From positions 1 through 54,428 of the forward strand of contig PBBL01000078.1 of NCBI GenBank assembly GCA_002716585.1: DNA of 54,428 bases, given 5' to 3'. The translations under genes were made by a program, and so were the position numbers. A model generated the notes under the pieces. It was not told the DNA's origin. It was given only the letters and a program-made list of their open reading frames with translations, and did no database searches. This DNA is from Myxococcales bacterium. Lineage in GTDB: Bacteria; Myxococcota_A; Bradymonadia; Bradymonadales; GCA-2716585. Shown here in pieces: positions 37,934-46,271 of the stretch. Numbering within the stretch: position 1 is the first letter of the stretch; every line of letters begins with the position of its first letter.

Positions 37934-39298
37934 GTGCCCACAAACCCAGGACCCACAAGACCCGCGGCCCGCGTCGCGGCGACGGCGTCGTTGATTGCGG
38001 CGACGTCGCTGCTGCTGTTCTTCGCCGACACAGCGCTGACCCACGGCCCGGCGCCGTCGCCGCTGAGGGTGTTCGGCGTCACCGACGGCGGCGAGCCCGA
38101 CATCGTCACGACGAGCATGGGGCTGACCTGGCACGACGGCGGCGAGGGCTACACCTACGGCTGCCCCAGCCAGTGGGGAAGCTCCGAGCTGACGACGCCG
38201 CTGGTGGAGGTGATGGACCGCGACACGCTGATGGTCGTCGGCGCCGACGCGCTCTACACCTCCACGTCGCGGGCCTGCCCGCTCGCCGCGCTCAACGACC
38301 CCGAGGCGCCCGCCCCATCGCGGGTGACCGACCTGCACGCGGTGCCTGGGCGAATCTGGGGCGTCGCCAACGAGATCAGCGGGGACGACCTCCGCAACCA
38401 GACCTGGGCCTGGAGCCCGACCGAGGGGTTTCAGACCGCGTTCTGGATGGACGACCGCAAGCTCGACAGCATCCTCGATCTCGGCGACACGCTGCTCCTC
38501 GCCGGGGCGCGCCCCGAGCCCGTCCTGATCACCTTCCCCAGCGACGCGGCGCTCCCGGTGGAGGAGAGCCAGCGGCGCGTCACGCCGCTGTCGCTGCCCA
38601 CCGCCGCGCCCATCGAGCGGCTTAGCCTGCGCCACGTTGAAGAGGGCGAGGGCGGCGCGCTGCGGATCTGGATGGTGGGGACGTGGGCCTCGGAGCTGCA
38701 CCTCGTCCGCTCCGACGACGGGGGGCTCACCTGGACCGAGCTGGGCTCCGCGGTGGCGGCTATCCACGGCCCTGTCCCGCTCTGCGGCGGGGCGCTGGCG
38801 GTGGCCGACGGGGCGCTCCTGCCCGACCCCGAGCACGCCCCGAGCTGCTCGCTGGAGCCGCTGGAGAGCCGGATGTTCGCCTGCCTGCGCGAGTCCGCCG
38901 GAGAGGTCTACTTCTGCGAGCTGCGCCAGCTCAAGCACGTCGTCCAGCCCCAGGACCCCGCCGACGGGCTCACCGTCGAGACGTGGTACCGGCTGGAGCA
39001 GATCACCGGCCCCGACACGTCGTGCGCGATCGGCGGCGAGAGCGCCACGCAAGCGTGTGAGCAGGACTGGCTGCACGAGGCGGCGGAGGCTGGCCTCGTC
39101 ACCGACTTCGGCGAGTCGAGCGGCGGGGACGCTGGCGCGAGCGATGACGCCTTCGGCGGCGAAGACGTGGGCGGCGAAGACAGCGGAGGGGGTGAATCGG
39201 GGGGGTGCTCGCTCATCGCGGGAAGGAGCGGCGCCTCCGGGTGGTTCTTGATCACAGCCATGATCGCTCTGGGGCGATGGCGGCGCGCAGGACGCTGA
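37934..39298 (+). CDS. Secreted BNR/Asp-box protein with MYXO-CTERM-like sorting tail
   Basis: 454 residues from GTG 37934, with AGGAGAGG 5-8 nt upstream. A signal peptide (ATASLIAATSLLLFFADTALT) is followed by a propeller-like body with at least one clear Asp-box, RSDDGGLTWTEL, and several related but weaker strands. The last 60 residues turn Gly/Ser/Asp-rich and end with GGCS, a short hydrophobic helix (GWFLITAMIAL) and RWRRAGR. This is the Cys-TM-Arg plan of MYXO-CTERM, a sorting signal of myxobacteria and relatives in which the Cys is thought to be lipidated after cleavage. Substrate or ligand unknown. Confidence 0.75.
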   Translation: MPTNPGPTRPAARVAATASLIAATSLLLFFADTALTHGPAPSPLRVFGVTDGGEPDIVTTSMGLTWHDGGEGYTYGCPSQWGSSELTTPLVEVMDRDTLMVVGADALYTSTSRACPLAALNDPEAPAPSRVTDLHAVPGRIWGVANEISGDDLRNQTWAWSPTEGFQTAFWMDDRKLDSILDLGDTLLLAGARPEPVLITFPSDAALPVEESQRRVTPLSLPTAAPIERLSLRHVEEGEGGALRIWMVGTWASELHLVRSDDGGLTWTELGSAVAAIHGPVPLCGGALAVADGALLPDPEHAPSCSLEPLESRMFACLRESAGEVYFCELRQLKHVVQPQDPADGLTVETWYRLEQITGPDTSCAIGGESATQACEQDWLHEAAEAGLVTDFGESSGGDAGASDDAFGGEDVGGEDSGGGESGGCSLIAGRSGASGWFLITAMIALGRWRRAGR

Positions 39299-39319
39299 TC
39301 CAGATCAATCACGAGAACC

Positions 39320-39348
39320 TTTATTTTATGGCCCACATAGGTTATACA
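39320..39348 (+). promoter_or_regulatory. Candidate promoter for the GGDEF-EAL gene
   Basis: TTTATT (39320-39325), 17 nt, TATACA (39343-39348), in a locally AT-rich strip. The -35 is poor. The predicted leader to the GTG at 39476 is about 120 nt. Confidence 0.3.
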
Positions 39349-39475
39349 ACGGAGCAGGGCTATCGACCGACATCCAGACACTCTCCATGGGATGGTTCCC
39401 GTGCCGTGAAGCGAGATGTGGTCCGATACAACCATGTGTCATCTGTCTCCACGTGAGGCAGGGGAGGTCCCTGGC

Positions 39476-41938
39476 GTGCAACCAGGCCTTAAAACTCCCA
39501 CGCGACTCGACAGCGCTCAACTCTCCCGCGCGCTGGACGCCACCGTTCGGAGCAACATCAAGCTCGTCAGCGTCGGGCTCGCGATCTTCTCCCTGGGCAA
39601 CGCCCTCGCTCACCCGTTCATCGTCCCCGAGCCGCTCGCGCTCCCCATGGTCGTCTCCTCCATGCTGGCGACCCTGCTGTGCTTCGGGATCTACCTGACC
39701 CTGCGGCGCTCTCCGGTCATGGAGGGGTGGGGCGACCCGACCATGGCGCTCCTGCTCACGATCGCGTCCACAGGCCCGGTCCTGCGCGGCTTCCTCTCCG
39801 AGAGCCCGGCGGTGATCGTCGGGCTGCTCGTCATGAGCCTGGGCTCCGGGGTGCTCTTCCTCTCGCGGCGGTGGCTGTTCGCGTCGCAGGCCGCGATCGG
39901 CTTGATCTGGGTCGCCATGTACGTCACGACCCGCAACCCGGACTACTCCTGGTTGGAGGTCAGCGCCGGGCTGTTCTCGACCACCGGGCTCGCGTTCATG
40001 ATCCAGCACATCCGGCGCTCGACCCTCTCCACCGTCTACGCCTTCCAGAAGCGTGAGGAGGGGCGCCGCGTCGAGGCCGAGCAGATCCAGGAGGAGCTGC
40101 GCGAGGCGATCGCGACCGCGCGGCGGCGCGAGGAGCGCTACGCCCTCGTCGCCGAAGGCGCCAACGACGGCCTCTGGGACTGGGATCTGGTCGCGGACAG
40201 CCTCTACCTCTCCCCGCGCTGGAAGGAGATGCTCGGGCTAACGGGCGATGAGCAGACCGCGTCGCCCGACGCGTGGCTCTCCCGGGTTCACCCGGACGAC
40301 CTCCCCGAGCTGCGCGACAAGATCGAGCGCCACCTGGGCGGCGAGCTGGAGCAGCTTGAAGACGAGCACCGCGTCCGCCACGAGGACGGGCACTACCTCT
40401 GGACCCGCGTCCGCGGGCTCGCCGTGTTCGACGACCAGCAGCTCCCGCTGCGCATGGCGGGCTCACAGACCGACATCACCGCCCAGATCGCCGCCCAGGA
40501 GAAGCTGCGCCACGACGCGCTGCACGACCCGCTCACCGGGCTGCCCAACCGCAAGTACTTCTTTGAGCTGCTCGGCGACGCCCTCAAGCGCGCCCACGAT
40601 GAGCCAGGCTACGTCTTCGCGGTCCTCTTTCTCGACCTCGATCACTTCAAGCTCATCAACGACAGCCTCGGCCACATGGCCGGAGATCAGCTCCTGATCG
40701 GCATCGCCCAGCGCCTCTCCGAGTCACTTCGCCCGGGCGACGTCATCGCGCGCCTCGGCGGGGACGAGTTCGCCGTCCTCCTCACCCGGCTCGACAGCAA
40801 GCTCCAGGCCGCCCAGGTCGCCGACCGGATCAGGACCCTCCTCGACGAGCCCTTCCCGATCCTCGACCAGGAGGTCTACACCAGCGCCAGCATCGGGCTC
40901 GCCATGAGCAAGCCCGGCTACCAGCACGCCGAGGAGCTGCTGCGCGACGCTGACATCGCCATGTACAAGGCCAAGGCCGCCGGCAAGTCCCGGCACCAGA
41001 CCTTCAACACCGGCATGCACCACCAGGCCGTGACCACCCTCAAGCTGGCCATGGACCTCCGGCGCGCCATCGAGGAGCAGACCTTCACCCTCGTCTTCCA
41101 GCCCATCGTCTCGCTCCCGGAGCAGGAGGTGCTGGGCTTCGAGGCGCTCATCCGTTGGCCACACCACGAGCTGGGCGTCCTCGCCCCGGAGGCCTTCCTC
41201 TCCATCGCCGCCGAGGTCGGCCTCATGGCCCACATCGATCGATGGGTCCTTGAGGAGGCCTGCCGCGCCGCCTCAAACTGGCAGGGCATGTTCAGCGAGC
41301 TTGAGCAGACCCCCTACATCAGCGTCAACCTCTCGGGCGACTACCTCTCCGAGCCCGGCTTCCTCGGCGAGCTCCAGAAGCTGCTCAAGCAGACTGGCCT
41401 CGACCCCAGGCTCCTCCAGCTTGAGGTCACCGAGTCTGTCTTCATCGAGCGCCTCTCCATCAAGCTCCCCAGGAAGCTCAGCGAGATGGGGGTCCGCCTC
41501 TGCCTCGATGACTTCGGGGTCGGCTACTCGTCCCTGAGCTGCCTCCACCGGCACCCGATCGACTGCCTCAAGATCGACCGCTACTTCTTCACCCACGACT
41601 CCGAGCCCTCACCGCGCAACAACGAGATCATCCGCGCCATCGTCAACCTCGCCCACGATCTGCGCATCCAGGCGATCGCCGAAGGCGTCGAGACCGCCAG
41701 CCAGAGCAGCCTCCTCGGGCGCCTCGGCTGCGCCGCCGCCCAGGGCTTCCACTTCCACTCCCCCCTCTCACGGGCGCAGCTCTCCAGCACCATCGCGCGC
41801 CTCCACACGCGCCGAGAGCCACCCTCCATGCCCTCGACCCGCCCGGGGCGACCCAGGACGCTGACCGGCGTCCGCGGCTCGCAGGAGCTTCACGCGCTGA
41901 TCGCGCCGCCGCCCTCCTCGTCCAGCAAGCTCAACTGA
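39476..41938 (+). CDS. Membrane-bound PAS-GGDEF-EAL cyclic-di-GMP enzyme
   Basis: 820 residues from GTG 39476, preferred because GGGGAGG lies eight nt upstream; ATG 39434 and 39416 are alternatives. About six N-terminal TM helices (residues 25-190) act as a membrane sensor, followed by a short coiled coil and a PAS_3-type domain (NDGLWDWDLVADSLYLSPRW ... HPDD ... DITAQ). The GGDEF domain has intact GGDEF and the RxxD inhibitory site exactly five residues before it (RPGDVIARL). The EAL domain keeps EALIRW, NLSGDYL, LEVTES, CLDDFGVGYSS and EGVET. Both synthesis and breakdown of cyclic di-GMP are therefore possible on sequence grounds, with direction set by the sensor. It stands alone, and the signal is unknown. 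Confidence 0.93.
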   Translation: MQPGLKTPTRLDSAQLSRALDATVRSNIKLVSVGLAIFSLGNALAHPFIVPEPLALPMVVSSMLATLLCFGIYLTLRRSPVMEGWGDPTMALLLTIASTGPVLRGFLSESPAVIVGLLVMSLGSGVLFLSRRWLFASQAAIGLIWVAMYVTTRNPDYSWLEVSAGLFSTTGLAFMIQHIRRSTLSTVYAFQKREEGRRVEAEQIQEELREAIATARRREERYALVAEGANDGLWDWDLVADSLYLSPRWKEMLGLTGDEQTASPDAWLSRVHPDDLPELRDKIERHLGGELEQLEDEHRVRHEDGHYLWTRVRGLAVFDDQQLPLRMAGSQTDITAQIAAQEKLRHDALHDPLTGLPNRKYFFELLGDALKRAHDEPGYVFAVLFLDLDHFKLINDSLGHMAGDQLLIGIAQRLSESLRPGDVIARLGGDEFAVLLTRLDSKLQAAQVADRIRTLLDEPFPILDQEVYTSASIGLAMSKPGYQHAEELLRDADIAMYKAKAAGKSRHQTFNTGMHHQAVTTLKLAMDLRRAIEEQTFTLVFQPIVSLPEQEVLGFEALIRWPHHELGVLAPEAFLSIAAEVGLMAHIDRWVLEEACRAASNWQGMFSELEQTPYISVNLSGDYLSEPGFLGELQKLLKQTGLDPRLLQLEVTESVFIERLSIKLPRKLSEMGVRLCLDDFGVGYSSLSCLHRHPIDCLKIDRYFFTHDSEPSPRNNEIIRAIVNLAHDLRIQAIAEGVETASQSSLLGRLGCAAAQGFHFHSPLSRAQLSSTIARLHTRREPPSMPSTRPGRPRTLTGVRGSQELHALIAPPPSSSSKLN

Positions 41939-42043
41939 TTCGAGCCACCCGGCGAACGCCTGAAACTTCTGTGCACCTCGCCATCTGCGGTTAGACTCGC
42001 CGCGAGTCTGTGGATCACGCCCCGAACACGTCGGTGAGAGCAC

Positions 42044-42312
42044 ATGTCCCAAGGTCGCCTCGTGGGCTGCGTCGTCGCCCTCCTCCTCGCGCTGGCCTGC
42101 GCCAGCCCGCCCCCCGCCCCCCCGGATGACACGCCGCTGGCTCCCCCCGACCCGAGCTCGCCCCTGGCACCGCCACCATCGCCGAGTCCGAGGTCCGCCT
42201 GCTGGTCCAACCCCTGCTGCTCAGCCGCGCGACCTCGGGCGTCGTCGTTGGCGTCCTCGACGACGCGGGCGAGCGCACCTTCGGCTACGGTCAGGGCCCC
42301 TTCGGCGGCCCG
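42044..42312 (+). pseudogene. N-terminal part of frameshifted serine hydrolase (lipoprotein signal and first strands)
   Basis: ATG 42044 (upstream GAGAG) begins a lipoprotein signal with LALAC. The frame then turns into non-coding Pro/Ser/Arg until a stop near 42316. From about 42150 the coding-like sequence is in another frame and reads AESEVRLLVQPLLLSRATSG, then VVVGVLDDAGERTFGYGQG. That frame runs straight into the SxxK domain at 42313, but it has a TGA at 42127-42129 and no start codon before 42313. One extra C in the C6 tract 42143-42148 would join both parts into a single protein of about 380 residues. Confidence 0.7.
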
Positions 42313-43185
42313 ATGACCGGCGACACCCTGTTCGAGCTGGGCTCGCTCTCCAAGCTGTTCACGTCGCTCATCCTCGCCCAGCTCGACCGCGAGGGCTCGC
42401 TCCGCGTCGAAGATCCCCTCGGCCCCTTCCTCGGCGCCCCCGATCTCAACCCCGAGCTTCAGCTGTGGCACCTCGCGACCCACAGCTCCGGGCTCCCCAC
42501 CTCACCGCCCAACGGCAGCCTCGGCAGCTACGAAGGCCGCCACCTCGAAGCGCTGCTCACCGACCTCCAGCTCACCGCCCGCCCCGGCGGCGCGTTTGTC
42601 TACAACAACTTCGCCTTTGGCGTCCTCGGCTACACCCTCAGCCGCCACACCCGGACCCCCTTCGAGGTGCTCGTCGACCAACGCGTCTGCGCCCCCCTCC
42701 AGCTCCTTCAGACGGGCGTCCGTCCTCGCCTCGACCCCTCCGCGCCCCTCGACCGCTCCAACGCCGAGACCGATCTCAGCCGCGAGCGGATCGGGCTCGG
42801 CGCCTCAGGCCTCCGCTCCACCGCCGCCGACATGCTTCGCTTCCTCGCCGCCCACGCGGACCGCCCCGAGGGGGCCCGCACCGAGGCGATGGCGCTCGCC
42901 CAGACCCCCCGCGGCCCGTCATGGGTTGGCAACCAGGTTGGCCTCGGGTGGCACATCAGCGAGACGGACGGCTACATCTGGCACCAGGGCGCCATCGGCG
43001 CGTACCGCTCCTACGTCGGGATCAACCCCGTCAACAAGACCGCCGTCGTCGTCTGGAGCAACCCTCGCTCCAGCTACGTCGATCACGTCGGGATCGCCAT
43101 CCTGCACCGGCTCGCCGGGAGCCCGCTCTACATCCCGACCGTGGAGCCCGAAGACTGGGACGGCGGTCGCGACCGTGAGCCGTAA
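42313..43185 (+). CDS. Beta-lactamase-family (class C/DD-peptidase fold) serine hydrolase, body
   Basis: 290 residues from the first in-frame ATG, which cuts off the opening strands and signal; the natural start is probably 42044 in another frame. The three active-site motifs of the class C beta-lactamase / DD-carboxypeptidase / esterase superfamily are present: SLSK (nucleophile Ser and Lys), YNN in FVYNNFAFG, and HQG in HQGAIGAYRSY. Members include penicillin-binding enzymes, esterases and amidases; nothing here points to drug resistance. Whether the cell makes an active enzyme depends on whether the frameshift is real. The tRNA on the opposite strand ends 25 bp downstream. Confidence 0.8.
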   Translation: MTGDTLFELGSLSKLFTSLILAQLDREGSLRVEDPLGPFLGAPDLNPELQLWHLATHSSGLPTSPPNGSLGSYEGRHLEALLTDLQLTARPGGAFVYNNFAFGVLGYTLSRHTRTPFEVLVDQRVCAPLQLLQTGVRPRLDPSAPLDRSNAETDLSRERIGLGASGLRSTAADMLRFLAAHADRPEGARTEAMALAQTPRGPSWVGNQVGLGWHISETDGYIWHQGAIGAYRSYVGINPVNKTAVVVWSNPRSSYVDHVGIAILHRLAGSPLYIPTVEPEDWDGGRDREP

Positions 43186-43210
43186 TGACTTGATTGTATT
43201 GCGAAACCCA

Positions 43211-43283
43211 TACCCCCGCTGGGACTTGAACCCAGAGTCGCCGATTTATAAGTCCGGAGCTTTAACCGTTAAGCTACAGGGGC
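43211..43283 (-). tRNA. tRNA with anticodon UAU (tRNA-Ile, AUA codon)
   Basis: The minus strand folds as a 73-nt cloverleaf: acceptor GCCCCTG/CGGGGGT, D arm GCTT/AAGC with GG in the loop, anticodon arm CCGGA-CTTATAA-ATCGG, a 5-nt variable loop, and T arm CTGGG-TTCAAGT-CCCAG. The discriminator is A; CCA is not encoded. The loop places U33 before UAU at 34-36. Oddities are a G1-U72 wobble, a G30-U40 pair and an A31-A39 mismatch. Discriminator A73 suits isoleucine. Most bacteria read AUA with a lysidine-modified CAU tRNA, so a UAU tRNA is uncommon; it could also be a decayed tRNA. Confidence 0.85.
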
Positions 43284-43308
43284 TCACCGCGCAGGGGTGG
43301 GTGAGCCC
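43280..43308 (-). repeat. Inverted repeat overlapping the tRNA 5' end
   Basis: GGGCTCACC (43280-43288) and GGTGAGCCC (43300-43308) form a perfect 9-bp stem with an 11-nt loop. On the tRNA strand the leader would base-pair with tRNA nucleotides 1-4 and five leader bases. This could affect RNase P processing. Confidence 0.45.
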
Positions 43309-43336
43309 GCTTCGACAGGCGAGGGGCAAGAACGAC

Positions 43337-43545
43337 AAAAGGCCCGGTTGCTTGACAGCGACCGAACCCCATATGCCGAATCAACAACAGCGGTATATCA
43401 GAACGTCACGAGCAACCCCCATCGAGTGAACACACACACCCCATGGCTATGTCGCCGTTGGGTATGTGGATCCAAAACATCATGGTCATCATTGTGGGTA
43501 TTTCGTGAGAGAACACCAATCTTCTGGAGGCGACCTCCCGAAGCG
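43337..43545 (-). ncRNA. Candidate small or leader RNA ahead of the tRNA
   Basis: This is the segment between the predicted start (about 43545) of the minus-strand promoter and a weak hairpin-plus-TTTT at its far end. No known RNA family was recognised. It may simply be a long 5' leader of the tRNA, because the terminator-like hairpin has a mismatch and only four Ts. Confidence 0.25.
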
Positions 43546-43551
43546 GACGCC

Positions 43552-43580
43552 AAGATACGTGGAGCCACCTCCCGTGTCAA
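43552..43580 (-). promoter_or_regulatory. Strong sigma-70-type promoter reading toward the tRNA
   Basis: On the minus strand: TTGACA (43580-43575), exactly 17 nt, TATCTT (43557-43552). An AT-rich UP-element-like stretch (TTTTATTGAGTTTTT) lies just upstream. It is one of the best consensus matches in the window and is suited to a stable RNA. Confidence 0.6.
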
Positions 43581-43732
43581 GGGAAAAACTCAATAAAATT
43601 CCGCTCTGGGTGTGATACGCTGAACCGACATGGCGCCGCTCGAACCGGCGACTTCGTGGCGTCGGCCGTTCAGGAGCCTCTGTCCGCCTCCTGGGCCGCA
43701 CCGAACTCCACCACACCAGGATCCGAGACACC

Positions 43733-44950
43733 ATGATCACATGCGCCACGTGTGGAACGACCAACCAGGACCACCACCGCTTCTGCCTCGGGTGTGGCGC
43801 CAGGCTCAACAGGACGCCCGACCCGGCGCCCGAGGTCCCGGAGGCCCTTGCGGGGGTCCTCCCCGCCGTGCCCGCGCAGACCCCGCGGGAGATGAGCACG
43901 GGCTGGGGGCCGGTGCTCAAGGCGCACACGTTCGGGTTGATGTTCGGAGGCATCTGGGCCCTCGTGGGCGGCCTGCTCGTCTCGGTGTTCACGGTCATCG
44001 GGCTGCTGGCGATGCCCTTGATGTTGCTGTTCGGCCTGCTCCCGCTGCTCTTCTTCGTGATCGGCGCCGCGATCCTGCTCTACGCCCTGCGTGGCGCCTC
44101 GCGCGACCGCGACCTGATGTTGCACGGCACCCGCGTTGTCGGCGAGGTGGTCGACAGCCGCCTGGACTCGACGGTGCGGGTCAACCAGAAGTCGTCCACC
44201 CGGATCGACTACACCTACCGCGCCCTCCAGGGGCGCGAGCACTCGGGGTACGAGCGCCTCTTTGACGATCAGCTCATTCGCGCGCTCCCGCCAGGGGCCG
44301 AGGTGCCGATCCTCTTTTCGCCGTCGGACCCCTCCAGCTCGGTGCTCCCCGCGGCGCGCGACGTCCGCTTTGTCGCCCCGGCCCCCGTCGAGGACAACCG
44401 CCCTGAGCGCCTCGCGACCCAGGCCGCCCCACCGCCGAGCGAGGGGTGGAGCGGCGCGCTGCCCCTGGTCTCCTCGCTCGACCCGGCGCCGCTCAGCGTG
44501 TTGGAGAGGCTCATGGGGGCGTCCGACGGCGTGGTCCCGATGGGCGCGCTGGCGCTGGATGGGGCGCGGCTGAGCGAGCGCGGGCCGGGCGCGGGGGCGA
44601 CCGTCGCGTCGGTCGATCTGGAGGAGCCGTTCGTCGCCTCCATCACGGTCTGGCCGTTGGCGCTGGGCCAGGTGGAGGTCGCGGTCAGCCTCCGCAACCG
44701 AGGCGCCCCGGCCACCGAACCGTCCATCACGGTCAAGTCGCGGCTCGCGCAGGAGCAGGTCTCGGGGCACCTCCCGGTCCAGCAGGAGGCCGGGGCGTGG
44801 CTCAAGCCCGCGGACTTCGAGCGCCTCTGGGGGCACCTCTGCTACCACGCCTCGCTCCACGGCGACGACCTGCGCCGCGACCTTCAGACCCGGGGTCAGC
44901 AGGCTCGGGTGCCTGCGCAGGAGGCGGCGCCAGCGACCCGACGCGCGTAG
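43733..44950 (+). CDS. Zinc-ribbon membrane protein, DUF3592-like body
   Basis: 405 residues. It opens with a CxxC...CxxC zinc ribbon (CATCGTTNQDHHRFCLGCGA). After a Pro-rich linker there are two TM helices (about 72-125). A soluble domain follows (VVGEVVDSRLDSTVRVN ... DYTYRALQGREHSGYERLF ... VPILFSPSDPSSSVLP) that resembles DUF3592-type domains, in which a beta-rich module sits next to membrane helices. The rest, about 180 residues, is not recognised. The upstream GAGAC is a weak ribosome site. The gene is monocistronic, and function is unknown. Confidence 0.72.
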   Translation: MITCATCGTTNQDHHRFCLGCGARLNRTPDPAPEVPEALAGVLPAVPAQTPREMSTGWGPVLKAHTFGLMFGGIWALVGGLLVSVFTVIGLLAMPLMLLFGLLPLLFFVIGAAILLYALRGASRDRDLMLHGTRVVGEVVDSRLDSTVRVNQKSSTRIDYTYRALQGREHSGYERLFDDQLIRALPPGAEVPILFSPSDPSSSVLPAARDVRFVAPAPVEDNRPERLATQAAPPPSEGWSGALPLVSSLDPAPLSVLERLMGASDGVVPMGALALDGARLSERGPGAGATVASVDLEEPFVASITVWPLALGQVEVAVSLRNRGAPATEPSITVKSRLAQEQVSGHLPVQQEAGAWLKPADFERLWGHLCYHASLHGDDLRRDLQTRGQQARVPAQEAAPATRRA

Positions 44951-45157
44951 GGGTCGCGCGACCTCACCCTGACCCCCTGTATTGACCACCGCGGAGGCAT
45001 CTGTTACCCGATGTCTCCATCAGGGCGACCGCGCCCGATCCAGCACCCCGAGGTTCAGGCTCCCGACGAGCCCCGAACACACGACACAGACCGACAACAG
45101 CGCCGGCCAGCGGCCCTCACCGGCTCACACGGCGCGATACGCACCGAGAAGATCGTC

Positions 45158-46267
45158 ATGCCCCACACCCGAACCCTCCGCGCGAGCCTCCTCGTCGCCG
45201 CGCTCGCCGCCTTCGTCGGCGCGGCCTGCGACAACGGCGGCACCACCACCACCGCCGACACCCCCAGGAGCGCCTCGGACAAGCCCAAAGCGGGCGACCC
45301 CAAGGCCAAGGCAGGCGACGAGGCCAAGCCCGCGGCGGACGAGACCTTGACCGTCTACTCCGGGCGCAAGGAGAACCTCGTCAAGCCGGTCTTTGACATG
45401 TTTGAGGCCGAGACCGGCGTCAAGGTGCGGGTCAAGTACGGAGAGACGCAGCCGCTGGCCACCGCCCTCATCAAGGAGGGGGAGCGGACCGAGGCCGACG
45501 TCTTCGTCGCCCAGGACGCCAGCACCCTCGGCTTCCTCGTCAGCAAGGACCAGCTCGCCGATCTCCCCGAGGATCTGCGCAACCGCGTGGTGGACGACTT
45601 CCGCGTCAAGGCGAACGGCTGGGTGCCGATCACGGGGCGCGCCCGGGTGCTGGCCTACAACACGAAGCTCAAGCCCGAGGAGCTGCCGAAGTCGGTCGAT
45701 GAGCTGACCGACCCCAAGTGGAAGGGTCGCATCGGCTGGCCGCCCGAGAACGCCTCCTACAAGTCGTTCGTGAGCGCCATGGTCAAGCTGCGCGGCGCCG
45801 AGAAGACCGAGGCCTGGCTCAAGGGGGTGCAGGCCAACGCCCCGAAGACCTACCCCAAGAACACCCCGGCGGTGCGCGCGGTGGGCAAGGGCGAGATCGA
45901 CGTCGCGCTGGTCAACCACTACTACCTGTACCGCCTGAAGGCCGAGCTGGGCGACGACTTCCCGGTCAAGAACCACTACTTCAAGGACGGCAGCTCCGCG
46001 GCGCTGGTCAACATCTCCGGGGCCGGGATCGTCAAGGCCAGCAAGAAGCAGGAGCTGGCCCTGAAGTTCCTGCGCTTCCTGCTCAGCGACAAGGCCCAGC
46101 AGCACTTCGCCGAGACCAACTACGAGTTCCCGCTCGTCCCCGGCGTCAAGGCCAAGCTCGACCTGCCGCCGATCGAGGAGATCAAGCCCCCGAAGGTCGA
46201 TCTCACCGCGCTGGACGACCTGGAGGCGACCGAGAAGCTGCTGCGCAGCGCTGGGGTCCTGCCCTGA
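45158..46267 (+). CDS. fbpA: Ferric-iron ABC transporter substrate-binding lipoprotein (FbpA/FutA type)
   Basis: 369 residues from ATG 45158, with GAGAAG upstream. The signal ends VGAAC (Cys 24), so it is an anchored lipoprotein, then there is a Lys/Ala/Asp-rich linker to residue 65. The periplasmic binding fold begins [20 protein letters not shown] and carries the paired tyrosines typical of ferric-ion binders ([10 protein letters not shown]255 and Y256). The permease gene starts four bases later and the ATPase overlaps that, making a complete fbpABC-type operon. Iron is the likely cargo; the same fold also binds other anions or ions, so specificity is inferred. I saw no Fur box in the 207-bp upstream gap. 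Confidence 0.88.
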   Translation: MPHTRTLRASLLVAALAAFVGAACDNGGTTTTADTPRSASDKPKAGDPKAKAGDEAKPAADETLTVYSGRKENLVKPVFDMFEAETGVKVRVKYGETQPLATALIKEGERTEADVFVAQDASTLGFLVSKDQLADLPEDLRNRVVDDFRVKANGWVPITGRARVLAYNTKLKPEELPKSVDELTDPKWKGRIGWPPENASYKSFVSAMVKLRGAEKTEAWLKGVQANAPKTYPKNTPAVRAVGKGEIDVALVNHYYLYRLKAELGDDFPVKNHYFKDGSSAALVNISGAGIVKASKKQELALKFLRFLLSDKAQQHFAETNYEFPLVPGVKAKLDLPPIEEIKPPKVDLTALDDLEATEKLLRSAGVLP

Positions 46268-46271
46268 ACCC

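Larger units (their letters stand above)
43284..43732. other. Spacer of 449 bp, AT-richer than surroundings
   Basis: No convincing protein gene lies here. It holds the tRNA leader, an inverted repeat next to the tRNA, a minus-strand promoter (43552-43580) with an AT-rich block behind it, and an imperfect hairpin followed by TTTT on the minus strand (about 43363 down to 43337). Between promoter and hairpin is about 200 nt without coding character. A GGAGG/CCTCC stem-loop (43526-43538) lies at the predicted 5' end of the transcript. Confidence 0.5.

Noticed and set aside
42313..43185. Antibiotic-resistance beta-lactamase
   Set aside because: The SxxK/YxN/HxG motifs are shared by esterases and DD-peptidases; nothing specific points to beta-lactam hydrolysis.
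43398..43580. Sixty-codon minus-strand frame in the spacer
   Set aside because: It starts at a TTG inside the promoter's -35, and its amino acids and codon use look random.
44982..45010. TTGACC-17-TACCCG as a promoter for the iron transporter
   Set aside because: The -10 is too poor to support, and no Fur-like site is nearby.
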